NCBI GenBank assembly: GCA_045804965.1
Contig: JBJMMD010000040.1
Span: 1-44,365 of the forward strand
Source of the DNA: CAVTUU01 sp045804965
GTDB taxonomy: Bacteria > Chloroflexota > Chloroflexia > Thermomicrobiales > UBA6265
DNA: 44,365 nt
Direction of reading: 5' to 3'
Both the position numbers and the translations under genes were made by a program. Positions within the stretch are counted from its first letter, which is position 1; every line of letters starts with the position of its first letter. Under the pieces are notes generated by a model, which made no database searches, was not told the origin of the DNA, and saw nothing but the letters and a program-made list of their open reading frames with translations. Below are positions 25,411 through 33,504 of this stretch, piece after piece.

Positions 25411-26568
25411 TTGACTGTGGCGCAAACTGTCGCGCGGCCGGACATGAACATACCGCTGGCGCGGCCTTCAATCACTGAGGAAGAGATTGCCGCGGTGCTG
25501 AATGTGCTCCGCACCCCGGTGCTGAGCATGGGACCGCAGGTGCATGCCTTCGAACGTGAGTTGGCCCAATACATCGGCGTCGCCGAAGGCATTGCGGTCA
25601 ACAGTGGCACGAGCGGTCTGCATCTCTGTCTCGTCGCCGCCGGGATCGGTTCCGGCGACGAGGTGATCACCAGCCCGTTTAGCTTCGTTGCCTCTGCGAA
25701 CTGCGCGCTGTACCAAGGCGCGATTCCGGTCTTCGCCGATATTGACGAAGACACGTTGACCATTGACCCGAATCAGGTCGAAGCCAAAGTCACGGAGAGG
25801 ACGCGGGCACTCTTGCCGGTCGACGTCTTTGGGCAACCCGCGCCGATTGAAGAAATGCTCGCGATCGGCGAAGCGAATGGCATCCCGGTCATCCTCGACG
25901 CCTGCGAAGCGATCGGTGCGGAACGCAATGAGGTGCGGATCGGGCGGCGTGGACTCGCCTCGGTTTTCGCCTTCTACCCGAACAAGCAAATGACGACCGG
26001 CGAAGGCGGCATGATTGTCACCAACGACGCCGACTACGCCCGGGTGCTACGCAGCCTATGCAACCAAGGCCGCGACGACGCCGGCACCTGGATGAACCAT
26101 GTGCGCCTCGGCTACAACTATCGCCTCGATGAAATGAGCGCCGCCCTCGGCCGCGCCCAGCTCAAACGGCTCGACACGATGCTCGCACATCGCGACCGGG
26201 TCGCGAGCTGGTACTCCGAGCGCCTGCGCCACATCGACGGCGTTCGCACGCCGTACGTCGCGCCCGAAACAACCCGGATGAGCTGGTTCGTCTACGTGAT
26301 CCGCCTCGACGAGCGGATCGACCGCGCCGTCTTGATCGATAACCTCGCCGCCGATGGCATTCCTGTTCGCCCGTACTTCGTGCCGATTCATCTCCAACCT
26401 TATTATCGCGAACAATTCGGCTTCCAGCCTGGCGATTTTCCCGTCACTGAACAGGTCGCGAACGGCACGCTGGCCATACCCTTTTTCACCGATATGACCG
26501 AGGAGCAAGTCGACTACGTGTGCGACCGGCTCGCGCTCGCCGTTCAATCAAGCGCGAGAAGGATCTAG
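25411..26568 (+). CDS. DegT/DnrJ/EryC1/StrS family sugar aminotransferase
   Basis: PLP-dependent aminotransferase of 385 residues that acts on nucleotide-linked keto sugars. Segments typical of the family are IPLARPSITEEEIAAVLNVL, NSGTSGLHLCLVAAGIGSGD, ILDACEAIGA and the PLP lysine Lys192 in FYPNKQMTTGEGGM, followed by NYRLDEMSAALGRAQLKRLD. It would aminate the 4-keto sugar made by the dehydratase half of the preceding gene, as PglE does after PglF. It starts 28 bases after that gene at a TTG, and the next gene follows after three bases. Confidence 0.93.
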   Translation: MTVAQTVARPDMNIPLARPSITEEEIAAVLNVLRTPVLSMGPQVHAFERELAQYIGVAEGIAVNSGTSGLHLCLVAAGIGSGDEVITSPFSFVASANCALYQGAIPVFADIDEDTLTIDPNQVEAKVTERTRALLPVDVFGQPAPIEEMLAIGEANGIPVILDACEAIGAERNEVRIGRRGLASVFAFYPNKQMTTGEGGMIVTNDADYARVLRSLCNQGRDDAGTWMNHVRLGYNYRLDEMSAALGRAQLKRLDTMLAHRDRVASWYSERLRHIDGVRTPYVAPETTRMSWFVYVIRLDERIDRAVLIDNLAADGIPVRPYFVPIHLQPYYREQFGFQPGDFPVTEQVANGTLAIPFFTDMTEEQVDYVCDRLALAVQSSARRI

Positions 26569-26571
26569 CAG

Positions 26572-27852
26572 ATGCGGCTTGTTTACCTTCACCAGTACTT
26601 CAACACGCCGGCGATGTCCGGCAGCACTCGTTCTTACGAAATGGCCCGCCGCCTCGCGCAATCGGGCAACGAAGTACACGTCGTCACCTCGAACCGCAAC
26701 GCAAATGCGGCGCAGGCGGGTCTTGATTGGATCCAGACCGAGGAAGCTGGAATCCATGTGCACTGGCTTACCGTGCCCTATTCCAACCACATGGGCAACG
26801 GTCCACGGATGAAGGCGTTCGCGCGTTTTGCCACGCACGCCGCCCCGCGCGCCGCCGGGCTCCAGCCCGATCTCGTCCTCGCCACCAGCACCCCGTTGAC
26901 CATCGCCTTGCCCGGAGTCTTTGCATCTAAGCGTTGTCGCGTGCCCATGGTGTTCGAAGTTCGCGATCTCTGGCCTGAGCTGCCGATCGCAATCGGAGCA
27001 TTGAAAAATCCGATCGCCATCGCCGGCGCCCGTTGGCTGGAACGATTCGCCTATCGCCATTCGGCGCGCATCGTCGCGCTCTCACCCGGGATGAAGGACG
27101 GCATTGTCGCTACCGGTTATCCAGCGGCACAGATTGCCGTTATCCCCAATAGCTGCGACTCTGACCTGTTTGACGTCGACAGCACGGCTGGGAAAGAAGT
27201 ACGGAGCCGATTGCCGTGGCTGGGCGACCGCCAACTCGTGGTCTACACCGGCACGCTGGGGAGGATCAACGGTGTGAGTTATCTCGCCCGACTCGCGGCG
27301 GCGATGCGTTCGCGCGATCCTGAAGTGCGATTTCTCGTCGTCGGGTCTGGCAGCGATGAGCCGAACGTCCGGCGCGAGGCCGAGGAGCTCGGCGTGCTTG
27401 AAAGTACGTTTTTCATGCTCTCCGACGTGCCCAAAACCGAGATGCCGGCCATCCTCTCCGCGGCGACCATTGCCACGTCGCTCTTTGTCGATCTCAAGGA
27501 AATGTGGGCGAACTCCGCCAACAAGTTCTTCGACGCCCTGGCCGCGCGCAAACCGGTCGGAATTAATTACGGAGGCTGGCATGCCGATCTCCTCGGCGGC
27601 GGGGCGGGCTTAGTTCTCGATCCCCACGACGTGGAAGCGTCCGCGGACCAATTGGCAGCCAGCTTGCTGAATCCGACGTGGTTACAGAACGCGTCGGTTG
27701 CCGCGGGCTGCTTAAGCGAGCAATTCAGCCGCGACCGCATGGCGCACGACCTAGAAACCGTCCTCCACGCCACACTCGCGATGGACTCGGGTAGATTCGA
27801 TACGGGATTATCACCGCCATCGATGGACGTGCCATTCGAGTTCAGGTCGTAG
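26572..27852 (+). CDS. Glycosyltransferase family 4 (WbuB-like)
   Basis: GT-B fold glycosyltransferase of 426 residues. The N-terminal domain starts MRLVYLHQYFNTPAMSGSTR and contains RRLAQSGNEVHVVTSN, as in WbuB-like enzymes. FEVRDLWPELPIAIG is a strong group marker. The C-terminal nucleotide-sugar domain contains VVYTGTLGRINGVSYLARL, FLVVGSGSDEPNVRREAE and the acceptor/donor region SLFVDLKEMWANSANKFFDAL. It probably adds an amino sugar such as an N-acetylated fucosamine or quinovosamine derivative to a lipid-linked acceptor. The exact sugar is an inference from neighbouring genes. Confidence 0.93.
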   Translation: MRLVYLHQYFNTPAMSGSTRSYEMARRLAQSGNEVHVVTSNRNANAAQAGLDWIQTEEAGIHVHWLTVPYSNHMGNGPRMKAFARFATHAAPRAAGLQPDLVLATSTPLTIALPGVFASKRCRVPMVFEVRDLWPELPIAIGALKNPIAIAGARWLERFAYRHSARIVALSPGMKDGIVATGYPAAQIAVIPNSCDSDLFDVDSTAGKEVRSRLPWLGDRQLVVYTGTLGRINGVSYLARLAAAMRSRDPEVRFLVVGSGSDEPNVRREAEELGVLESTFFMLSDVPKTEMPAILSAATIATSLFVDLKEMWANSANKFFDALAARKPVGINYGGWHADLLGGGAGLVLDPHDVEASADQLAASLLNPTWLQNASVAAGCLSEQFSRDRMAHDLETVLHATLAMDSGRFDTGLSPPSMDVPFEFRS

Positions 27853-28376
27853 CGTTCGTGAGAAATCCCCCGACGCTTCTTCGTCTTGTTCATTGGTCGG
27901 GCTTGCACCCGTCTAACCCCGTCACGCTGAGCGCCCACCCGCTGTCGCTGTGACCGACCTCCAACGTCATCGTGAGCGCTCCCCCCTGTCATTCTGAGCG
28001 GAGGCGAAGAATCTGGACCTGCCCACCACACGCATCAGTCGAGCAAGGGTCCCCGACATCGCGCGGCTTGAAGGAGGGTAGGTTCGCCAATCATCAGGTC
28101 AATGAGGCTTGGAAGGACTACGGAGCACCACTATCCGGCTCGGGCCGCATCGGTGCGACTGGATTCCATCCGCATCGGAACCACAAGTCCGCTGGCAGCG
28201 TGTCGTCGATGTCGTCGTTCTCGTCGGCAGGATCGCCGATCGCGTCCTCTTCGGGCGTCAAGTGCATTACCACGATCGTCCGCCTCGCGCCGCGGGAGAC
28301 AAGGGGTCACGCTGCGAGCGTATTATTCCTTCCGTCCGAGCGTTTCGCGCGGTTCGTCATCGAGGAGCGTGTATCC
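27853..28376. other. Intergenic region with palindromic element, before the cupin gene
   Basis: Holds repeat copy B and partial copies of its left arm from about 27928. The stretch 28080-28360 keeps open frames on the plus strand, including the one running into the cupin, but shows no recognisable protein. It may be decayed coding sequence. Confidence 0.35.
27989..28071. repeat. Dispersed palindromic element, copy B
   Basis: Left arm at 27989-28014 (core CATTCTGAGCGGAGGCGAAG), then GCCCACCAC as in copies C and D, and a degenerate right arm at about 28047-28071. Two partial left-arm starts (CACGCTGAGCGCCCACC near 27925; CATCGTGAGCGC near 27967) lie upstream, suggesting nested or tandem insertion. 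Confidence 0.75.
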
Positions 28377-28739
28377 ATGCTCAAACGGGTCACCCAAGAG
28401 CCAACTGCTGGTAAAGCAACGGCCGATCCGATCTTCATCCAGGGATTGGTTGAGATTCAAAATCTCGTAACCGACGAAGACGCCAAACTGCTACGCGTGA
28501 CGTCGGTTTCGTTTCACAACGGAGCCCGCAATCGGGCCCATCGCCACACGTGCGACCAGGTCCTGATCGCTACCCACGGCAGCGGCTTCATCGCCACTGA
28601 CGCCGAAGAGCTCGAGCTCAGCCCCGGCGATGTGATTCTGGTCCCTGAGAACACCCGCCATTGGCATGGCGCCGTGCCGGAGTCTGATTTCACCCATATC
28701 TCCATCCTGACGCCGAGCGTGATGACTATCGCCGATTAG
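28377..28739 (+). CDS. Cupin-domain protein
   Basis: A 120-residue single-domain cupin. Motif 1 is NRAHRHTCDQVLIATHGSG and motif 2 is LSPGDVILVPENTRHWHGA. The His residues of both motifs would bind one metal ion. The C-terminal THISILTP matches the second cupin at 30138-30542. GAGGAG lies nine bases before the ATG, which sets the start well inside a longer open frame. The function is unknown; related small cupins include carboxymuconolactone-type and hydroxynitrile lyase-like proteins. Confidence 0.85.
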   Translation: MLKRVTQEPTAGKATADPIFIQGLVEIQNLVTDEDAKLLRVTSVSFHNGARNRAHRHTCDQVLIATHGSGFIATDAEELELSPGDVILVPENTRHWHGAVPESDFTHISILTPSVMTIAD

Positions 28740-28764
28740 CAGCGACGAACGGCGGAGAGCAAAC

Positions 28765-29460
28765 GTGAAACGGCCGGCGAGCTACCTCGAACCATTTGGG
28801 TGGTGGGGTCCCCTCCGGTCGCCGGGCGAGGCGACGAGCCTGGACGGCCTCATCGCCAGCGGCATGCTCGCTGATGAACTTGCCACTATCCTTAGAACGC
28901 TGGTCGAGGCCCGAGCGTCAATTGTCGTCTGCGCGGGACCGAGCGGCGCCGGCAAAACGACCTTCCTCACCGCACTCCTCAACCACCTGCCAATTGACAC
29001 AACCCGCGTCTACATCCGCGGCTGCTACGAACCGTTCGACTTTTTCGACCACACCGATCCTGCCACAACCGCGCTCCTCGTCAACGAGATCAGCCCCCAT
29101 CTCCCGATATATCTCTGGGGCCCCGGCGTCCAACGCGTTCTCGCGGCCGCCGAGCGCGGCTACCAACTCGCCGGCACCGCCCACGCCGACTCAGTCGAGG
29201 ACTTCATCTACAGCCTCACCGCCTACCCCTTGCGCCTCCCCACCGATTCGCTCCGTGTCATCGACCTCCTCGTCCTGCTCGACCTGAACTGGGAAAACGA
29301 GCAGCCCGTTCGCAACGTTAAGGAGGTCGTATCGCTTTCCGCAGACGCGCCGCCCGGCACGATTCGCCCGGAACGGTTGGCCTGGCGGGATCCGAAGTCG
29401 GACGAGTTAGTGATTGGTGAAGCGGCGGTGAACGAAGTCGTTGGGCGATTGATCGCCTAG
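28765..29460 (+). CDS. Short orphan ATPase of the T2SS/T4SS (VirB11/CpaF) type
   Basis: A 231-residue P-loop ATPase. Walker A is AGPSGAGKTTFLTALLNHLP. The Walker B region LLVNEISPHLPIYLWGPGVQ is followed by AAERGYQLAGTAHADSVEDF, which resembles the His box of secretion and pilus ATPases. The large N-terminal domain of those proteins is missing; only about 45 residues precede the P-loop. The Walker B acidic pair is Asn-Glu. No pilin, prepilin peptidase or other secretion gene is in the window. It starts 25 bases after the cupin, so the two may be co-transcribed. A hairpin follows the stop. Confidence 0.65.
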   Translation: MKRPASYLEPFGWWGPLRSPGEATSLDGLIASGMLADELATILRTLVEARASIVVCAGPSGAGKTTFLTALLNHLPIDTTRVYIRGCYEPFDFFDHTDPATTALLVNEISPHLPIYLWGPGVQRVLAAAERGYQLAGTAHADSVEDFIYSLTAYPLRLPTDSLRVIDLLVLLDLNWENEQPVRNVKEVVSLSADAPPGTIRPERLAWRDPKSDELVIGEAAVNEVVGRLIA

Positions 29461-29463
29461 CCT

Positions 29464-29490
29464 GGCGTTCCGGTCCAAATTGGGAACGCC
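29464..29490 (+). terminator. Hairpin just after the orphan ATPase gene
   Basis: GGCGTTCC (29464-29471) pairs perfectly with GGAACGCC (29483-29490) around an 11-base loop, three bases after the stop. There is no clear T tract, so it may be a weak terminator or an mRNA-stabilising hairpin. Confidence 0.45.
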
Positions 29491-29619
29491 ACGTTCATTG
29501 AGGACGGTCTACCCTCACTTCAGGCTTCTGCCTTGGGGGAAGCGAGAAGTACATGGCTGGGTCGCATAGGCAAGTTCGCGGCGAAGACGCGTCGCGCCAC
29601 TGTGAAAATCGGGTGCTCA

Positions 29620-30054
29620 GTGAGTCTCGCGGATGAAATCAGGGTCATTGTCCGCCGCTTTCAGGACGAGGCGCTCAACGCTGGAAACCTCGGCGTTCTC
29701 GATGAGCTCGCCATCGCCGGGTATGAAGAGCACGACCCCGTGCCGGGGCAAACAGCCGGGCTAGCTGGCCTCAAGCACCGCGTCGCCATGCTTCGCGACG
29801 CGTTTCGGCCACAAGTCACGGTCGAGGACCTCCTCGCCGAGGGCGACAGGGTCGTCGTGCGCTGGACCAATCGCGGCGTCCACATCGGCGAATTCATGGG
29901 GATCCCGCCGACCGGCAGGTCGTTCGTCATCGCCGGGATCGATATCCACTGCCTCCGCGACGGCAAGCTGGCGGAGCACTGGCACCTTGTCGATCAGCTC
30001 AGCCTGCTTCAGCGGTTGAGCCTTCTCCCGATGCCGGAGACTGCCAACGCATAA
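29620..30054 (+). CDS. SnoaL-like/ester cyclase family protein
   Basis: About 144 residues with an NTF2-like alpha+beta barrel pattern. RRFQDEALNAGNLGVLDELA, YEEHDPVPGQTAGLAGLK, GDRVVVRWTNRGVHIGEFMG, GIPPTGRSFVIAGIDIHCLR and AEHWHLVDQLSLLQRL are typical of the SnoaL polyketide cyclase-like group. Most members outside antibiotic clusters have unknown roles. The frame is open from 29533; GTG codons at 29602 and 29620 are the likeliest starts, neither with a strong ribosome-binding site. Confidence 0.75.
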   Translation: MSLADEIRVIVRRFQDEALNAGNLGVLDELAIAGYEEHDPVPGQTAGLAGLKHRVAMLRDAFRPQVTVEDLLAEGDRVVVRWTNRGVHIGEFMGIPPTGRSFVIAGIDIHCLRDGKLAEHWHLVDQLSLLQRLSLLPMPETANA

Positions 30055-30137
30055 GACCGACTGTGCTCGCGTGGGAGAAATCGGCGCGCTGAACGGGTGA
30101 GAATTTACCTGATTGCACAACGCCGCGGCACACGCGG

Positions 30138-30542
30138 TCATCCAGTTTGCTGGCCATACTCATTGTCAGTGACGTGCGCGCCCCATGTCGCGCTGTTGCC
30201 TTCGTCGTCAACCACGACCATCGAGATATGGGTCATGAAGCGGTTCGGGGCGGCGCCGTGCCAATGGTCTTCACCAGGCTCGAAGAAGACGCTGTCGCCG
30301 GGGCGGAGCTCCTCAACTGATCCGCCCCGGCACTGGCACCGGCCGACGCCCTCGGTGACGTAGATGGTCTGGCCGTTTGGATGGGTGTGCCAAGCCGTGC
30401 GTGCGCCCGGTATGAAATGGACGCTGCTCGCGTTGAGGCGTGAGCCCTCCGACGGTGTCGCAACTGTGTCGACATAAACCGCGCCAGTGAACCACTCGCT
30501 CGAGCCGACCGTGGTCGTACCGGAACTCTTCGTGATTTGCAT
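30138..30542 (-). CDS. Cupin-domain protein, paralogue of the one at 28377
   Basis: A 134-residue cupin. Motif 1 is ARTAWHTHPNGQTIYVTEGVG and motif 2 is LRPGDSVFFEPGEDHWHGAAP, followed by THISMVVVDDEG. The HWHGA.P...THIS block is shared with the other cupin in this region. The ATG at 30542 is preceded by AAAGGTG at suitable spacing; the longer frame to 30614 overlaps the DUF2255 gene and is unlikely. It is probably the last gene of a leftward LLM-DUF2255-cupin unit and converges on the SnoaL-like gene. Confidence 0.87.
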   Translation of the reverse strand: MQITKSSGTTTVGSSEWFTGAVYVDTVATPSEGSRLNASSVHFIPGARTAWHTHPNGQTIYVTEGVGRCQCRGGSVEELRPGDSVFFEPGEDHWHGAAPNRFMTHISMVVVDDEGNSATWGAHVTDNEYGQQTG

Positions 30543-30600
30543 GGTGTTCACCTTTGAGCTAGACACTGGGGCGCCAAGCTGATGGACATTTCCATATGAT

Positions 30601-30975
30601 TCAGCGCGGCACAAGCTTCAGCGCCGCCGATTGCGCCGGAGGCGCCACCATGGGGTCGACATATTGGGCGTCATAGTGACCGTACTTCGTGTGGAATGCG
30701 GCATCGATCTCTGCCTCTACGTTGTTCCCTGGTTCGACAAAGGTGACGTCTTTGTCGACGCCGCCGGCATGGATGCGGCCCTCACCTTGGTCCTGAGTGC
30801 CGCGGAACCAGGCACTTTCGCGCCCATTCACTGATCGAACGTAAAGATCGTCGCCCCGTCGCACGACCCAGATCGTCACTGGCTTTCGCAGCGTTCCGTC
30901 GCGTCGGAGGGATTCGATCTGCAATTCGTCCGCAGTCCCGATCTTGTCGAGTTCGTCGCTCGTCCATGCAGCCAT
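30601..30975 (-). CDS. DUF2255 family protein
   Basis: A 124-residue protein matching the DUF2255 pattern: WTSDELDKIGTADELQIESL, RRDGTLRKPVTIWVVRRGDD, LYVRSVNGRESAWFRG and GRIHAGGVDKDVTFV, with a short C-terminal helix. The fold suggests a split-barrel flavin or nitroreductase-like protein, but the biochemical role is not known to me. It lies 58 bases before the cupin and about 100 bases after the LLM oxidoreductase in the same direction. Confidence 0.85.
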   Translation of the reverse strand: MAAWTSDELDKIGTADELQIESLRRDGTLRKPVTIWVVRRGDDLYVRSVNGRESAWFRGTQDQGEGRIHAGGVDKDVTFVEPGNNVEAEIDAAFHTKYGHYDAQYVDPMVAPPAQSAALKLVPR

Positions 30976-31074
30976 CGGTTCGGCTCCTTCTTACATGCGA
31001 GTATGTGGATGGTGCCGCTGTCTGTTTTGCACTGTTATCTAGTCGAATGCTCTGATTTGAGGGCAGCTCCCCTG

Positions 31075-31923
31075 TTAACCGAACTTCGCAACGACCTCAT
31101 CCGCCAGCCGGGCGACGATACCGTTGGGATACGGATAGGTCAGTATCAGGACCAAATGTGTGGCGCCGGCCTCAACGAGTGGCTGCAGTGTCGCGACCGT
31201 TGCCGATAGGTCGTCGTAATCGATCCGCGCCTGCACAGACAGCTCGATCTCCTTGGGATCTCGGCCGACGGTGGCGCAGTGCTCGTGCAGGACACCCACT
31301 TTGTGCCGGAAGGTTGCCACATCGCCCCCCGCAAAGTTCCATATGTCGGCGTATTGCGCCACGACCCGCAGGGTCAGCTGCTCGCCACCGCCACCGATGA
31401 CGAAGGGTGGATACGGCTTCTGGATTGGCTTCGGTTCGCAGCGAGCCTGCGCGAGTTGGTAGTAGCGCCCATCGAAGTCCGTCAGATGCTGGGTGAAGAG
31501 CCGCTTCGTGATCTCACAGGCTTCGCCGAGACGGCGTATGCGCTCGCCGGGAGCGTAGAGCGGGATGCCCATGCTCTGATGCTCGTACTCGTTCCAGCCG
31601 GCGCCGACGCCGAAATCGAGGCGGCCGTTCGAGATTACGTCCACCGTCGCAGCCATGTGTGCATGGACCGCAGGGTGTCGGTACGTGTTGCCGGCGACCA
31701 TCAAACCGAGGCGCAAACGCGACGTCCGAGCCGCCAGGGCCGCCAGAACTGTCCATCCTTCGAGGCATGGTCCATCGAGCTCGCCCTGGATTGGGTTGAA
31801 GTGGTCGAAGAGCCACGCGTGCTCGAAGGCGGGCGTACTGTCAGCGTCCTGCCAGACCTTGACTATCGCATCGTAGGTCGTGTGTTGTGGTGATGTTTTC
31901 ACTCCCCATCGGAGTCCGGCCAT
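31075..31923 (-). CDS. LLM-class flavin oxidoreductase, probably F420-dependent
   Basis: Luciferase-like TIM-barrel oxidoreductase of 282 residues. Family segments are FEHAWLFDHFNPIQGELDGP, WTVLAALAARTSRLRLGLMV, NTYRHPAVHAHMAATVDVIS, GRLDFGVGAGWNEYEHQSMG and YPPFVIGGGGEQLTLRVVAQ. This subgroup (TIGR03560-like) is usually assigned to coenzyme F420 rather than FMN. The PPOX-fold protein at 42988 is another candidate F420 user. It heads the leftward trio with DUF2255 and a cupin. Substrate unknown. Confidence 0.9.
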   Translation of the reverse strand: MAGLRWGVKTSPQHTTYDAIVKVWQDADSTPAFEHAWLFDHFNPIQGELDGPCLEGWTVLAALAARTSRLRLGLMVAGNTYRHPAVHAHMAATVDVISNGRLDFGVGAGWNEYEHQSMGIPLYAPGERIRRLGEACEITKRLFTQHLTDFDGRYYQLAQARCEPKPIQKPYPPFVIGGGGEQLTLRVVAQYADIWNFAGGDVATFRHKVGVLHEHCATVGRDPKEIELSVQARIDYDDLSATVATLQPLVEAGATHLVLILTYPYPNGIVARLADEVVAKFG

Positions 31924-32192
31924 ACCTCGTTCTCCTTAATGCGGCGCCGCCGAATCGGCGCAGAGCGAACCGCAACTTTCCCGCCAACCCAAAATCGGTG
32001 AATCCACAGCGGGTCTGGTCGGGTTGTTGCGCAGTTGCTTGCTATTAAATCCAGATGAGCACGCTGATCGCCTCGCACCTCGCCCGCGAGTTCAAGCACC
32101 TCTCCGACGCGCCGTCGATCCGCGACGTGGAACGGCTGAGGAGACTTTCCACATAAAGCGCCGGTCTCTGTGCAGATTGGGGACGGGCCGGT

Positions 32193-32501
32193 TTAGAACA
32201 AACAGGCCCGCGGAGTGGGCACGCACAACGAACGCCACTGGAGGTAAGTCGTTAGGCCGCTGAGTGTAATGTCGACTCCGAGGACAGTGACGATCACAGC
32301 GCTTCCCAGCGATAAGCCGCTCGTCAGGCGGCCGCAGCGGCCCCCGAAACGATCGACCAGCGAGCGCGAGCGCACCAGGAGAACCCCAAGGGTAATCAGC
32401 ACAGCCTCCAAGCCGAGGCTGAATGAGACGATCAGGCCCAGGCCGACCGGGATGCGGTTGAGCCCAACGGCGCTAAACATGATTCCCAGCGCCTCGGGCA
32501 C
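32193..32501 (-). pseudogene. C-terminal remnant of a NicO/RcnA-type nickel/cobalt exporter
   Basis: About 102 residues (PEALGIMFSAVGLNRIPVGL, then GLIVSFSLGLEAVLITLGVL, LVDRFGGRCGRLTSGLSLGS, VIVTVLGVDITLSGL) match the last third of NicO/RcnA membrane transporters. In those proteins PEALGI is usually preceded by several further membrane helices and a His-rich loop. None of that is found upstream, where an unrelated reading frame begins. The apparent GTG start is just a valine codon inside the old gene. I read it as a deletion remnant; a truncated but expressed protein is less likely. Confidence 0.65.
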
Positions 32502-32551
32502 TGCACCGGCCCGCCTGACCCACCATCTTCACCTGAGCTAAGAAAGGGCGC

Positions 32552-33061
32552 TCAGTTGCTTCCCATCTCGGATTCCGCGTCGATATCGGGCTGCATCCGA
32601 CCATAGAGAGTTGATTGGAGATGTTGGTCGTCGCTGAGAAAATGCTCACCGGGAAGTCGCCAGTCTGGCAGCTCACCATACTGACGAGGTTGGTCGAATG
32701 CACCGGCGACGACGACCGGGTCGGGCCAACTGGCATCAACGGACGTGGTGTATCCATCGTGCTCGTCGGATTCCGTCCAACCGCTTCCGTAAACGCGAGT
32801 GGCGATCGTTAGGGCCGTGTCGGCAATAGCCAGCGCGACGGCGAACGCAACGGCCGCTGGAATCTCTCGAAGCGAGTTGATCCGTCTGCGCCGAAAGCTG
32901 GCAGGAGCGAATTCGAAGATGCGTCGCGCGATGACGATCGCGGATACCAGTGCGGCAGCGGCGAGAACGCATGCATACGCTGCGAGGATCGGTGCAGCGC
33001 CCAGAATGCCCTTCACCGCTAGCACGAGCGTGATCAACACAAGCGGACAAAACTTGGGCAT
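32552..33061 (-). CDS. Small membrane protein of unknown function
   Basis: A 169-residue protein from the ATG at 33061, which has GGAAGGAGG four bases upstream. Hydrophobic segments are CPLVLITLVLAVKGILGAAP, AYACVLAAAALVSAIVIA and AAVAFAVALAIADTALTI. An Arg-rich loop (FRRRRINSLRE) separates the second and third. The C-terminal 75 residues are polar and acidic (SWPDPVVVAGAFDQPRQYGE), probably on the other membrane face. I do not recognise the family. The frame is open up to 33172, but those codons lack a start signal. Confidence 0.65.
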   Translation of the reverse strand: MPKFCPLVLITLVLAVKGILGAAPILAAYACVLAAAALVSAIVIARRIFEFAPASFRRRRINSLREIPAAVAFAVALAIADTALTIATRVYGSGWTESDEHDGYTTSVDASWPDPVVVAGAFDQPRQYGELPDWRLPGEHFLSDDQHLQSTLYGRMQPDIDAESEMGSN

Positions 33062-33327
33062 TTGGCCTCCTTCCACTCGGCCTGACGCTATCGAAAATAG
33101 CTGCGACCGCTCCTTAATACAAGGAGACGCTAGGCCCCAATCGCCGGGAAACGAATGCGAGAACATCCTCAAATTTCGTCAGTCGAGTTGCATGTCGAAG
33201 ACGTCGTCCTTGATCCGTTCCTTGATCGCTTCGGCGACGTACCTCCTATCGTCTCAAAGCGGGGAATCCAAAGAGCGACGTTTGCTGTGGACATTGGAAG
33301 CGAGCATTGAGTCCGACTCCCTGATTT

Positions 33328-33382
33328 ACTAGCCAGTTCAAGAAGCCGGCATACTCAATCATTGACTATCAAACTGGCTAGT
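33328..33382. promoter_or_regulatory. Perfect inverted repeat upstream of the MoxR-like promoter
   Basis: ACTAGCCAGTT (33328-33338) and AACTGGCTAGT (33372-33382) are perfect inverted copies separated by 33 bases. The right arm ends five bases before the candidate -35. The spacing of about four helical turns between arm centres would suit a dimeric or looping regulator. Confidence 0.5.
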
Positions 33383-33387
33383 TTTCC

Positions 33388-33415
33388 TTGACACCACTAC
33401 CCTCACGTGTACGAT
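33388..33415 (+). promoter_or_regulatory. Candidate promoter for the MoxR-like ATPase gene
   Basis: TTGACA (33388-33393) and TACGAT (33410-33415) with a 16-base spacer. The leader that follows can fold: CATGCGTG (33419-33426) pairs with CACGCATG (33443-33450). Confidence 0.55.
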
Positions 33416-33504
33416 GATCATGCGTGCGTGATGCACGCTCGCCACGCATGTCGAACATTGCCCCCGTTCGCCGGCCCCCCGCGCCGGATTGAGGATCCCT
33501 CGTT

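Larger units (their letters stand above)
33062..33504. other. Regulatory gap before the MoxR-like operon
   Basis: No gene is supported; the short frame at 33407-33619 overlaps the ATPase gene and is not credible. The 3' half holds an 11-bp inverted repeat, a promoter-like pair and a 5'-leader dyad, listed separately. The first 250 bases show nothing clear. Confidence 0.5.

Noticed and set aside
32055..32156. Possible 33-residue gene (MSTLIASHLAREFKHLSDAP...)
   Set aside because: It begins with an ATG, but there is no clear ribosome-binding site or family. It could be a gene fragment. There is too little evidence to annotate it.
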